In this document: positions 9,943-17,949 of the stretch, piece after piece
Layout: the number at the start of each line of letters is the position of its first letter
How positions within the stretch are numbered: the first letter of the stretch is position 1
Assembly (NCBI GenBank): GCA_011391085.1
Contig: JAABRD010000026.1
Coordinates: 1-64,000, forward strand
DNA from: Thiotrichaceae bacterium
GTDB taxonomy: Bacteria; Pseudomonadota; Gammaproteobacteria; Beggiatoales; Beggiatoaceae
Direction: 5' to 3'
Length of the DNA: 64,000 nucleotides
Translations under genes and position numbers: made by a program
Notes under the pieces: model-generated
The model's input: the letters and a program-made list of their open reading frames with translations, nothing else
What the model was told of the DNA's origin: nothing
The model's database searches: none

Positions 9943-11227
9943 CTCACCTTACGCAACCAAACTAAAATAAGGTGTATATTCTGATATATTATTAACTCGT
10001 TTACTTTTTCTTGACACTCTAACTGAAAGGGTATAACCTGTTTGAGGAGTCCAAACTCTTAGAAACTTTGTTACTATTCACACCCCTAAATTGATACGTA
10101 TGAATGCTACGCTACTGGACTTATATGTTGACTATCTAATCAGTTCCTTTGGCGCAACCACGGCCACGGGTCTGTCAAGTTTGTTGGATGGCGAAATCAG
10201 TCATGACAAAATCACTCGTTTGCTGGCGTCACCACCACAAACTTCGATGGATTTATGGTTCGGAGTGAAACCACAAGTTCGACAAATTGAGAGTGAGACG
10301 GGAGTGTTGATTATTGATGACAGCATTAGTCACAAACCCTGTACAGACGAAAACGAGATTGTCTGCTGGCATTACGATCATACCACAGGTCAACTCGTTA
10401 AAGGCATTAATTTTCTGACGGCTTTGTACCAGAGTCAAGAAATTTCATTGCCTGTGGGGGTACAGTTAATTGCAAAAACGGAGTATTACACGGACCCCAA
10501 AGATGGTAAAGAGAAACGTCGTTGTCCTGTGAATAAGAATCAGTATTGCCGCGAACTGATTGCACAAGCCGTCCAGAATCAAATCCAGTTCCAGTATGTG
10601 TTAACGGATGTCTGGTTTGCCACCGCGGAAAATATGAGGTTTATTCGTCATGAAGTCGATAAACACTTCGTCATGCCCTTAAAGACGAATCGTAAAGTCG
10701 CCCTGAGCCTACCAGAGAAACAACAAGGCAAATATGTCAAAATAGAGACCTTATTATTAGAAAAGGATACCACCCGGCAAATCTACTTGGAAGGTGTAGA
10801 TTTTCCCTTCTCATTGGTGAAACAAGTCTTCGTAAACGGGGATGATAGTACAGGTATCCGTTATCTCGTAACCAGTGACCCTAACCTGACATATTCGCAG
10901 ATAACCGCCATCTACCGTAAACGGTGGAACGTGGAATGTTATCATAAATCACTTAAACAAAATGCTTCTTTAGAGCGGTCTCCCACCCAAACGTTAACCT
11001 CTCAAACGAACCATTTCTTTGCCTCTGTGTATGCCTATCTTCGGTTGGAAACCTTGAAAAGGTCGACGAAACTCAACCATTTTGCCCTCAAGAGTAAGAT
11101 TTATTTGACCGCTATCCGGAGTGCGTTTGACGAATTACGTCGGTTAAAATCACCTCTACTCAATGCATAAATTAGCTAACAACATAAATATTATACACCT
11201 TATTTTAGTTTGGTTGCGTAAGGTGAG
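9943..11227. mobile_element. IS4-type insertion sequence with 36-bp terminal inverted repeats
   Basis: A 1285-base element bounded by perfect 36-base inverted repeats (9943-9978 and 11192-11227; outer end CTCACCTTACGCAACC). The flanking bases TCACAG (9937-9942 and 11228-11233) form a 6-base target duplication, so the insertion is probably recent. It carries one transposase gene and sits between the CRISPR array and cas10. Within-superfamily placement (IS4, IS701 or a relative) was not resolved by eye. Confidence 0.93.
10100..11170 (+). CDS. IS4-superfamily DDE transposase
   Basis: 356 residues from the ATG at 10100; an in-frame TTG lies nine bases upstream. DDE transposases cut and join the element ends. 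The first catalytic aspartate lies in VLIIDDSISHK, the second probably in LTDVWFAT. The C-terminal part has the IS4 signature Y-(2)-R-(3)-E-(6)-K in YRKRWNVECYHKSLK. The frame is open throughout and the terminal repeats are intact, so the enzyme may be active. It is the only gene in the element. Confidence 0.9.
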   Translation: MNATLLDLYVDYLISSFGATTATGLSSLLDGEISHDKITRLLASPPQTSMDLWFGVKPQVRQIESETGVLIIDDSISHKPCTDENEIVCWHYDHTTGQLVKGINFLTALYQSQEISLPVGVQLIAKTEYYTDPKDGKEKRRCPVNKNQYCRELIAQAVQNQIQFQYVLTDVWFATAENMRFIRHEVDKHFVMPLKTNRKVALSLPEKQQGKYVKIETLLLEKDTTRQIYLEGVDFPFSLVKQVFVNGDDSTGIRYLVTSDPNLTYSQITAIYRKRWNVECYHKSLKQNASLERSPTQTLTSQTNHFFASVYAYLRLETLKRSTKLNHFALKSKIYLTAIRSAFDELRRLKSPLLNA

Positions 11228-11457
11228 TCACAGTTCAAAAATTGAACCCACATTGCATCACTACCGATTTTTGGATGGATCAACCATTTTCGACGGTCTT
11301 GTGGCGATACTGAAAGACCGCCTGAAACGAGTGAAAATGTCATTGAGGTCGCCACGATTAGCCTTATGTTACGACGTTTGGCCTAAAAAGGAGCTTTTAA
11401 AACCTGCTCTAAACCCAAACCACCACCTAATTACGCCGCTACAAAGTTTAATTAATT
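11228..11457. other. Region between insertion sequence and cas10, with a MITE half-site
   Basis: It starts with the right target-duplication copy, then a lone family F end (ACCCACATTGCATCACTAC, 11246-11264) matching the right arms of the MITE-like elements at 19346 and 49136; no left arm is seen nearby. The rest, up to the cas10 start, contains no convincing gene. A 103-codon open frame beginning inside the insertion-sequence end was rejected. The segment presumably holds the cas10 operon promoter, which I could not identify. Confidence 0.55.
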
Positions 11458-13851
11458 ATGAACCCAACGACTAAACAACCACTCGACACCGTCGTCCTCA
11501 ACGCCTTTCTACTAGACATTGACAAATTTTGGCAACACACCGGCCTCACTCCCGGCTGTTCTCAAATTTTGCACGAACACGCTGATATTCTCACTCTATC
11601 CGCACATGCAGACAAAGTGTGTCAACTAGCCCACCAATTGGCTGGTGCCGAATCCGAAACGTCTGACTCTCATTCTGCAAGTCCTGCCACCTATCTGACT
11701 TCCCTCTTGAGTAAGGTTTCACAACCCTCCTCCAGTCAGTCATGGCCATTATTACCACCAGTGGAACTGACCCTGGAGAAAACGGCCATCTTCCCCATCA
11801 ATTCTGCCAATGTACAGGAATGGCAAGCCGCTTATAGAACCATCGGTAAAGCACTGATACAGGAACTTGAGAAACTCCCTAAAACCTCAACACCTAACCC
11901 ACGTCAACTGGTCTCTCATTTAAAAACCCTCTTTGAACGTTTCCTCGTTCATGTCCCAGCGTTTCCCCATTCCGATGTCTCTCTCTTTGACCACCTGCGT
12001 ATGACTGCTGCCATTGCCGAAGGTCTCTACCGTTATCATGACACTCACGGTGATTGGGAAAAATTAGACGACGATACCCTCCCGAAATGGTCTCTGGTCT
12101 GCGGTGATTTCTCAGGTATTCAAACATTTATTTACCGCCTTACCCAAAAAGGTGCGGCCAAATCTTTACGGGGACGTTCTCTGTATGTACAATTGTTTTG
12201 TGATGCCGTGGCACAATTCCTCATCAGAGAATTAGACCTTTATCCAACCGCCTTGATTTACTCCTCCGGAGGTAAATTCTATTTGCTAATTGCTAAAAAC
12301 CAACAAGAACCATTGCGTCATTTTGTCAATGAAGTCAACAAATGGCTATTGAAAGAATTTCTCGAAGATATTTTTCTAGGTATCGGTGTTGCTGACCTCA
12401 CCGGCGCAGATTTGAAACATCATCGTCTGAATGACAAATGGAAAGAGGCCAACGAATCTTTACAACAAGACCGGTTAAGACGGTTTGCGTTTTTGCTAGA
12501 AGACACAGAGGAGGCTAAAAAGTTTTTTGAACCACAAGAAACCATTACCGCCCCAGAATATTATTGTAAAACCTGCGGCAGAGATGATAAGGGAGTCCGT
12601 TTGCGTCAGAAAGGAAACGACGACGTTGAGGAAACCAGACACTTGTGTCCTCAATGTGACAAACTAGAATCACTCGGTAAGCAACTTACCGAGGCCCAGT
12701 ATTTCCTGTGGGTGTGGGGGGAAGACCGTTACCACCTCAAAGGCAAAGAATTGGGAAGACCAACGTTACAATTTGGCGGTTTAAACTGCGATTTATACGT
12801 GCTAGAAACATACCCAAAATTGGAAACCCTCGTCAACGTTCCTCTTCCTAACACGTTGTTGGAACGCATTAACAACCCAGATTGCCTAGATGGCAACCCC
12901 TTAGGTTATCGTTGCGGCTTTCGATTCATTGGCAAGTGGAATACCCAGAAAACTTACCCAGTCACCGATTCAGAGACCGGGGAAAAAAACCAAGACTGGC
13001 GTTTTGATGCGTTCGCCGCAGAAGCTAAGAACCTCAAATATTTAGGCGTGTTGCGAATGGATGTGGACAACTTGGGAAGTGTCTTTATTCAAGGACTGGC
13101 ACAACCAACGTTGTCTCGAATGGCGACGCTATCGCGCCAACTCAATCTATTTTTTGCCGGGTATCTCAACCAATTACTTAAAGATTTTCCTCGCACCCAA
13201 ATTATTTATTCCGGAGGAGATGATTTATTTCTGATTGGCAGTTGGGACGAGTTACCTTGTGTAGCCTGGCAAATTCGTCAAGAGTTTGCGGAATATTGCG
13301 CCAAAAATTCGTGTTTTACTTTGTCTGGTGGAATGGTCATGGTCAAAGCCACTTATCCAATCACTGTCGCCGCCCGAGAAGCTGGGGAGGCAGAAGACCG
13401 GGCGAAGAAATTGAAATACTCCGAAAAATCCAAAGATGCGTTTTGCTTCTTAGACACGGCCATTCCTTGGGATCGCTATCAACAGATATTGACAGTCCGT
13501 GACTTAATCTGTAGCATAGTTATTGATAGTCACAGTCATGCAATTGTTGACCGCCTACGCACGATTGTGTTAACCATGCAAGAATTTGAACGACGTCATC
13601 AACAGCCACACAAAACTCCAAACGATCTCAGAGAATTGGCACAATGGCAAAAATGGCGGTGGCAGTTGACTTATAATTTGCATCGCATGGCCGTACATCA
13701 ATCCTCTTTGAGGGAAAAGTTAAATACCCTCAAAATGATTTTATTTGAAAATCGGGTGGAGGGGGAGTCCATGTTATTACCTTCCATCCTTGATTGGTTG
13801 CCCTTGTCAGTACGGTGGGCGGAATTTTTGATGAGAAAGGAGAAAATGTAA
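11458..13851 (+). CDS. cas10: Type III-A effector large subunit Cas10/Csm1
   Basis: 797 residues. Cas10 is the large subunit of the Csm complex; on target-RNA binding its Palm domain makes cyclic oligoadenylates, and its HD domain, when intact, degrades single-stranded DNA. The Palm cyclase motif is intact: GGDD at residues 586-589 in YSGGDDLFLIG. A Zn ribbon begins at C370/C373 and continues with a later CPQC. At the N terminus the expected HD of HDIGK reads LLDIDKF, with L19-D20 where His-Asp should be, so DNase activity is probably lost. The stop overlaps the csm2 start by one base, showing an operon. Type III-A is assigned from the csm genes that follow. Confidence 0.95.
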   Translation: MNPTTKQPLDTVVLNAFLLDIDKFWQHTGLTPGCSQILHEHADILTLSAHADKVCQLAHQLAGAESETSDSHSASPATYLTSLLSKVSQPSSSQSWPLLPPVELTLEKTAIFPINSANVQEWQAAYRTIGKALIQELEKLPKTSTPNPRQLVSHLKTLFERFLVHVPAFPHSDVSLFDHLRMTAAIAEGLYRYHDTHGDWEKLDDDTLPKWSLVCGDFSGIQTFIYRLTQKGAAKSLRGRSLYVQLFCDAVAQFLIRELDLYPTALIYSSGGKFYLLIAKNQQEPLRHFVNEVNKWLLKEFLEDIFLGIGVADLTGADLKHHRLNDKWKEANESLQQDRLRRFAFLLEDTEEAKKFFEPQETITAPEYYCKTCGRDDKGVRLRQKGNDDVEETRHLCPQCDKLESLGKQLTEAQYFLWVWGEDRYHLKGKELGRPTLQFGGLNCDLYVLETYPKLETLVNVPLPNTLLERINNPDCLDGNPLGYRCGFRFIGKWNTQKTYPVTDSETGEKNQDWRFDAFAAEAKNLKYLGVLRMDVDNLGSVFIQGLAQPTLSRMATLSRQLNLFFAGYLNQLLKDFPRTQIIYSGGDDLFLIGSWDELPCVAWQIRQEFAEYCAKNSCFTLSGGMVMVKATYPITVAAREAGEAEDRAKKLKYSEKSKDAFCFLDTAIPWDRYQQILTVRDLICSIVIDSHSHAIVDRLRTIVLTMQEFERRHQQPHKTPNDLRELAQWQKWRWQLTYNLHRMAVHQSSLREKLNTLKMILFENRVEGESMLLPSILDWLPLSVRWAEFLMRKEKM

Positions 13852-14222
13852 TGTTCTTCAAACCAGAACAAATTAAGCAGTTTATCCAAACCGACAACTC
13901 GATTCGAGACATGATTCGCGAGGTGGAAAAGTACGGGGGGAAATTGAAAAAAGATGGGTTAAGCACTTCCCAAATTCGCAACGTTTACGGTACAATGAAA
14001 AAACTAGAAATGCTAGGCTGGGATACGCAAACCGAACGACAACTACACCTACTCAAACCGCGTTTGGCTTACGCCGCGGAGAGACATGGCGAGGCGGTCA
14101 AAGACTTAAAGGACGTTATCAGTACCGCCATTGATTCGGTTACAGATGACTCCAGTTTTAAACGTTTTTGCCAATTTTTTGAGGCCATTGTGGCTTACCA
14201 TCGGGCCAGTGGAGGAAAATAA
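13851..14222 (+). CDS. csm2: Csm complex small subunit Csm2
   Basis: 123 residues, normal for Csm2, the mostly helical small subunit (Cas11 type) that lines the target-RNA groove of the Csm complex. Family-like features are the IRDMIREVEKYG segment, LSTSQIRNVYGTMKKLE, and a C-terminal FCQFFEAIVAYHRASGG. The start at 13851 overlaps the cas10 stop by one base, and its own stop overlaps the csm3 start by one base. Earlier in-frame starts lie inside cas10 and were rejected. Confidence 0.93.
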   Translation: MFFKPEQIKQFIQTDNSIRDMIREVEKYGGKLKKDGLSTSQIRNVYGTMKKLEMLGWDTQTERQLHLLKPRLAYAAERHGEAVKDLKDVISTAIDSVTDDSSFKRFCQFFEAIVAYHRASGGK

Positions 14223-15007
14223 TGATGACAACCCTGACTACTGAAGAAACACTGACGCAAAACCACGCCCATATACACTCCAAAGTGTTTATTCGTGGTC
14301 GCATTAAAGTCGAAACAGGATTACACATAGGTGGCAACTCAGTGGGCCTCTCTATTGGCGGCACGGATGCCGTGGTCGTGCGTAATCCTTTCAACAACCA
14401 ACCTTATATTCCAGGGTCTTCACTACGCGGGAAAATGCGTTCTCTCCTAGAAAGGGCTAGAGGAGATGAAAAGAATAATCCAACAGAGGGGGGATTTTTT
14501 TTTAATGACAAGAAGGAAGCCCTTGCCGGTACAAAACCTGCCAGCAAATTGGGCAAGTTGTTCGGTGTGGCGGCTGAGGTCAAGAACAAAACCGCCACCC
14601 GGTTAATCGTTCGAGATGCCCACCTTACCCAGGAGAGTTACGACAAGCTAAAGAATGCACCAAACACGGATATGCCATTGACCGAAGTAAAAACTGAAGT
14701 GTGGATAGACCGTATCACTTCGATGGCCAACCCACGCCAAATCGAACGTGTCCCCGCGGGTTCTGAGTTTAATTTTGAATTGATTCTGACTCTATTGTCG
14801 GATGACAATAGAGAAGAATTTCTCAACTTGATTCAAGAGGGAATGCAACTGTTGCAAGATGACTACTTAGGTGGCAAAGGCAGTCGCGGAAATGGCAAAG
14901 TGACATTTAAGGAGGTCGTGCTGTCAGAAAAAACGGTTGCGCAATATCAAGAGGGAACAACCGCCGCAACTCCAGTTGACGCCCCTCTGTTTGCGGTGTT
15001 TACCTAA
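14222..15007 (+). CDS. csm3: Csm complex backbone RNase Csm3 (Cas7 type)
   Basis: 261 residues. Csm3 forms the crRNA-bound backbone and cuts target RNA every six bases. The catalytic loop is present: D49 in SIGGTDAVVVRNP. The conserved YIPGSSLRGKMRSLLE and a glycine-rich YLGGKGSRGNGKV near the C terminus fit the RAMP fold. A second ATG directly follows the first; the first overlaps the csm2 stop. The intact aspartate suggests that RNA cleavage and therefore signal shut-off still work, although the Cas10 HD site looks dead. Confidence 0.95.
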   Translation: MMTTLTTEETLTQNHAHIHSKVFIRGRIKVETGLHIGGNSVGLSIGGTDAVVVRNPFNNQPYIPGSSLRGKMRSLLERARGDEKNNPTEGGFFFNDKKEALAGTKPASKLGKLFGVAAEVKNKTATRLIVRDAHLTQESYDKLKNAPNTDMPLTEVKTEVWIDRITSMANPRQIERVPAGSEFNFELILTLLSDDNREEFLNLIQEGMQLLQDDYLGGKGSRGNGKVTFKEVVLSEKTVAQYQEGTTAATPVDAPLFAVFT

Positions 15008-15107
15008 GAAACGGAATAAATTCCGGACTCCTTACTCCTTCATTTAGGTGTTGGAGTACGGAATTTATTCCGTGCCTTGTTCATCACCACCTTACCAAGG
15101 AAAAACT
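15008..15107. repeat. Family B hairpin between csm3 and csm4
   Basis: The 100-base gap holds an imperfect inverted pair of family B: ACGGAATAAATTCCGGACTCC at the left, with one changed base, and GGAGTACGGAATTTATTCCGT ending near 15073. This is the only gap in an operon whose other genes overlap. The hairpin could lower downstream expression, but no T-tract is present. A purine-rich AAGGAAAAA precedes the csm4 ATG. Confidence 0.8.
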
Positions 15108-16145
15108 ATGAACCCCAATAAACTTATCGCCTATCGTCTCACCTTTACCAGCCCCTTGCATATTGATCAACGGGGTACTGGCAAATTTGAAACGGTGGAT
15201 TCTTATATTCAGTCCGATCTCCTCAGTGCCGCGATATTGTCTGCCTGGGCCGAAATGGAACCACACCATAAAGAAGAGAGATTTGAAAATCCTCCGTTTC
15301 GGTTGTCTTCCGCCTTTCCTTACTTCGGTGACCTTTACTTTCTACCGCGCCCGATGGGAAGTCGTTCTCTCAGTTTGTCTAAAGAACAACTCTCTGAAAA
15401 TAAGAAGTTGAAAAAAACACAATGGTTGGAGAAAACATTGTGGGAAAAAGTGGCAACCCATGCAGAAAATTTAACCAAAACAGACGAACTGATATTTTTG
15501 ACCAATGGATTGGCGGTTGCCAAAACCAAATTACAGCAAACCCTCGAACATCTTCACCAAATAGATAACAACTATCGAGAAATGATAGAGGGTTTGGTAT
15601 TATGGAAACAAGAAATACTGACTCGTCTGGCCATGAATCGTTTCACTGGCAGTTCCGCCGAAGGTCAATTGTATGACTTTGCAAGGATTTGGTTTGCCCA
15701 ACAAGCAGGGTTATACTTTTTAGCCCGGTTTGACAATCCGCAGCTACATCAATCTCATTTTGAAGCGGCCTTGTCTTGGCTGGGTGACACTGGCATTGGT
15801 TCTGATAGAAGCAGTGGTAACGGGCTATTTAAATGGGAGAAAAAAGACTACCACTTTGACTCCCAACTGGATCTCAAAAAAGCAATTGCATTATCCGTGG
15901 TCATCCCTGACCCCATCGTCGACATACAAGAGGGTTGGTTAACAGAGGCAACCTATGATTTCATGCGGAGGAGAGGTTGGGTAGCCGGCACAACGTGGCG
16001 TAAAGACGGCATCCGAATGTTTAAAGAAGGAAGTGAATTTAACCGCCCGTTACAGGGAAGAGTGGTGAAATTGGGAACTCATCCACAGTATTTTTACCCA
16101 ATTTATCGGGATGGACGAGGATTTTTTGTAGGAGGCAGACAATGA
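15108..16145 (+). CDS. csm4: Csm complex subunit Csm4 (Cas5 type)
   Basis: 345 residues. Csm4 is the RAMP protein that binds the crRNA 5-prime handle and contacts Cas10. The start MNPNKLIAYRLTFTSPLHI gives the first RAMP strand, and LSWLGDTGIGSDRSSGNGLF is the glycine-rich loop typical of the family. The ATG at 15108 has an AAGGA box; 20 earlier in-frame codons translate the family B repeat and were rejected. It overlaps csm5 by four bases, so the pair is translationally coupled. Confidence 0.92.
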   Translation: MNPNKLIAYRLTFTSPLHIDQRGTGKFETVDSYIQSDLLSAAILSAWAEMEPHHKEERFENPPFRLSSAFPYFGDLYFLPRPMGSRSLSLSKEQLSENKKLKKTQWLEKTLWEKVATHAENLTKTDELIFLTNGLAVAKTKLQQTLEHLHQIDNNYREMIEGLVLWKQEILTRLAMNRFTGSSAEGQLYDFARIWFAQQAGLYFLARFDNPQLHQSHFEAALSWLGDTGIGSDRSSGNGLFKWEKKDYHFDSQLDLKKAIALSVVIPDPIVDIQEGWLTEATYDFMRRRGWVAGTTWRKDGIRMFKEGSEFNRPLQGRVVKLGTHPQYFYPIYRDGRGFFVGGRQ

Positions 16146-17758
16146 CATCTTATCTGACTGGACATATTGTTGAAGTATTGACTCCTGTGCATGTTGGCAG
16201 TGGAAAAGACTTGCTTTGCGACTATGACTATTTTATTAAAGGTGCTGGTAAAGATGCCCGTGCCGTGATCGTTGACCAAGCCAGTTTGTTTGAAGAGTTA
16301 GCACAAGACTCCAGTAAGGACATCACTCGCCTATTGTCAGGCACTTCCAACTTGAAAGACTTGGTAGGCGTGGCAAAGAGTGAGGGAACGTATAGCTATC
16401 CTCTCCAACTGTTTGCGGAAAGAGGAGAGATTCCGAAGGATAAGATTCGCGCCCATTTGAAAGATGCGTTTTTTCGTCCTTATCTCGCCGGTTCTTCCAT
16501 TAAGGGTGCGATTCGAACGGCGTTATTGGCTGACAGGATTGAACAACTGGGGGTTCAAAATCCAGAGATTCAAAAGCGACTGCCGATTGAAACAAGGGGA
16601 GGGAAACGGTCGAAACCAGAGAAGAAGGCCGCTGAGGACTTGGTGACATTCTTGTTTTCCAGTCATCCTCAAAAATCCCAGAACTATGATTTTTTAAGGG
16701 CGTTGCAGGTTAGTGATGTCAGTTTCGATAGCAGTCATCTTGCCATTGCTGAAGTACGTTGGTTTAATTTGGTGAATGAAGGTGAACCACCTCAAACCAA
16801 GTTTAAGTGGAGAGATATGGGACGCCGCAAAAGTGTTGGTAAATGGCAGGAGGCTACCGGTGTGTATGCGGAAATATTACGTCCTGCCTGTCAATCTACG
16901 GAATATCCACTGCACTTAAAATTTGACACTTTTCTACTTGCGGATAACACCGCCAAAGAGATTCTCCAATGGAAAGACAAACTCCCAGGTTTTCCTGCGA
17001 TGTCTAATTTTCAGGTGTTAACACGTCTCCTAAATCAACACGCCAAGAGACGTCTGGAAAGGGAACAGGCGTTTTTTCACAAATATGGTTACTTACCTGC
17101 GCAACAGGCGTGTGAAAAACTGCTGAAACAAATGGAGGAAAAACCTGACGCGGGTTATTTACAACTCGGTTGGGCCAGTGGTTGGCGCGGTATGACAGGG
17201 GATTGGATGGATCAACCCACCGAGAAGTTGATGCGTAAACTTTATCAGTTGGGTAAAACTGGGTTTGATTTTCCCAAGACTCGCCGGCTGGTGGTCAAAG
17301 AGGGTCAACCGTGCTTACCCTTTGGGTGGATTCGGATTTGGTCAGACGAATCGTCGGCGCAATTTTTGGAGGAACAAGCGCGTGACAAACAGCGTTATTT
17401 GGCCTTGGAACAAGCTAAACAGACGCAACTTAAAAAAGCCACTGAAGAGGCAGAACAGCGTGTCATCATTGCTGCCAAACAGGCTGCGGAAGAGGCACAA
17501 AGAAGGGCACAACTGTCTCCGCTGGAACGGGAAATGTTAGACTTGAAAGAATCTAAACCTTCTCAAGAAGCCTACGTTACTTGGTTACAAGCGTTGAAAA
17601 GTGGGCATTGGACCACACCTGAAGACCGGCAGGCGGTGGCCCGGGCGATTCAACAGCAAATGCAGAATGCCAAAGTATGGAAAGATAAGACCAGTGCCAA
17701 GAAGCCGGAGAAGGATAAGGATTACCAGAGGACATTGGAGGTCTTGCGGTATCTTTGA
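16142..17758 (+). CDS. csm5: Csm complex subunit Csm5 with C-terminal coiled-coil extension
   Basis: 538 residues, clearly longer than the roughly 350-400 usual for Csm5, the Cas7-like cap at the crRNA 3-prime end that helps recruit maturation nucleases. The family part includes VEVLTPVHVGSGKDLL near the N terminus and FFRPYLAGSSIKGAIRTALL. From about residue 402 there is an extra tail of about 137 residues: a charged Ala/Glu/Gln-rich predicted coiled coil (about 410-460) and a lysine-rich end. The function of the tail is unknown to me; it might dock a trans-acting nuclease. The gene overlaps csm4 by four bases. Confidence 0.9.
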   Translation: MTSYLTGHIVEVLTPVHVGSGKDLLCDYDYFIKGAGKDARAVIVDQASLFEELAQDSSKDITRLLSGTSNLKDLVGVAKSEGTYSYPLQLFAERGEIPKDKIRAHLKDAFFRPYLAGSSIKGAIRTALLADRIEQLGVQNPEIQKRLPIETRGGKRSKPEKKAAEDLVTFLFSSHPQKSQNYDFLRALQVSDVSFDSSHLAIAEVRWFNLVNEGEPPQTKFKWRDMGRRKSVGKWQEATGVYAEILRPACQSTEYPLHLKFDTFLLADNTAKEILQWKDKLPGFPAMSNFQVLTRLLNQHAKRRLEREQAFFHKYGYLPAQQACEKLLKQMEEKPDAGYLQLGWASGWRGMTGDWMDQPTEKLMRKLYQLGKTGFDFPKTRRLVVKEGQPCLPFGWIRIWSDESSAQFLEEQARDKQRYLALEQAKQTQLKKATEEAEQRVIIAAKQAAEEAQRRAQLSPLEREMLDLKESKPSQEAYVTWLQALKSGHWTTPEDRQAVARAIQQQMQNAKVWKDKTSAKKPEKDKDYQRTLEVLRYL

Positions 17759-17949
17759 AAGTGTCGGCGACGCCCTGTAGAAGACCGCCGAGGTCTTAAA
17801 GACTTCGGAGGTCTAACCAAATATCATGTCATAGAGACTCCTAGACTTCCGAGGTCTTTAAGACCTCGGAGGTCTGACCAAATATCATGTCATAGAGACT
17901 CCTAGACCTCGGAGGTCTGCTATTTCACTATTATATCGACGAACTCAAT
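17759..17949. repeat. Family E palindromes in tandem, upstream of the CARF gene
   Basis: The gap holds about five family E half-palindromes (ACCTCGGAGGTCT and CCGAGGTCTTTAAGACCTC). A spacer-like block, AACCAAATATCATGTCATAG, occurs twice (about 17816 and 17877; second copy with one change), giving a tandem unit of about 61 bases. Stem-loops from these lie between csm5 and the CARF gene and may act as transcription attenuators or mRNA-end stabilisers. The same palindrome type occurs as a CRISPR spacer at 9707-9742. Confidence 0.85.

Noticed and set aside
11163-11474. 103-codon frame between the insertion sequence and cas10
   Set aside because: It begins inside the inverted repeat of the insertion sequence, crosses the target duplication and MITE end, overlaps the cas10 start and has no recognisable domain.
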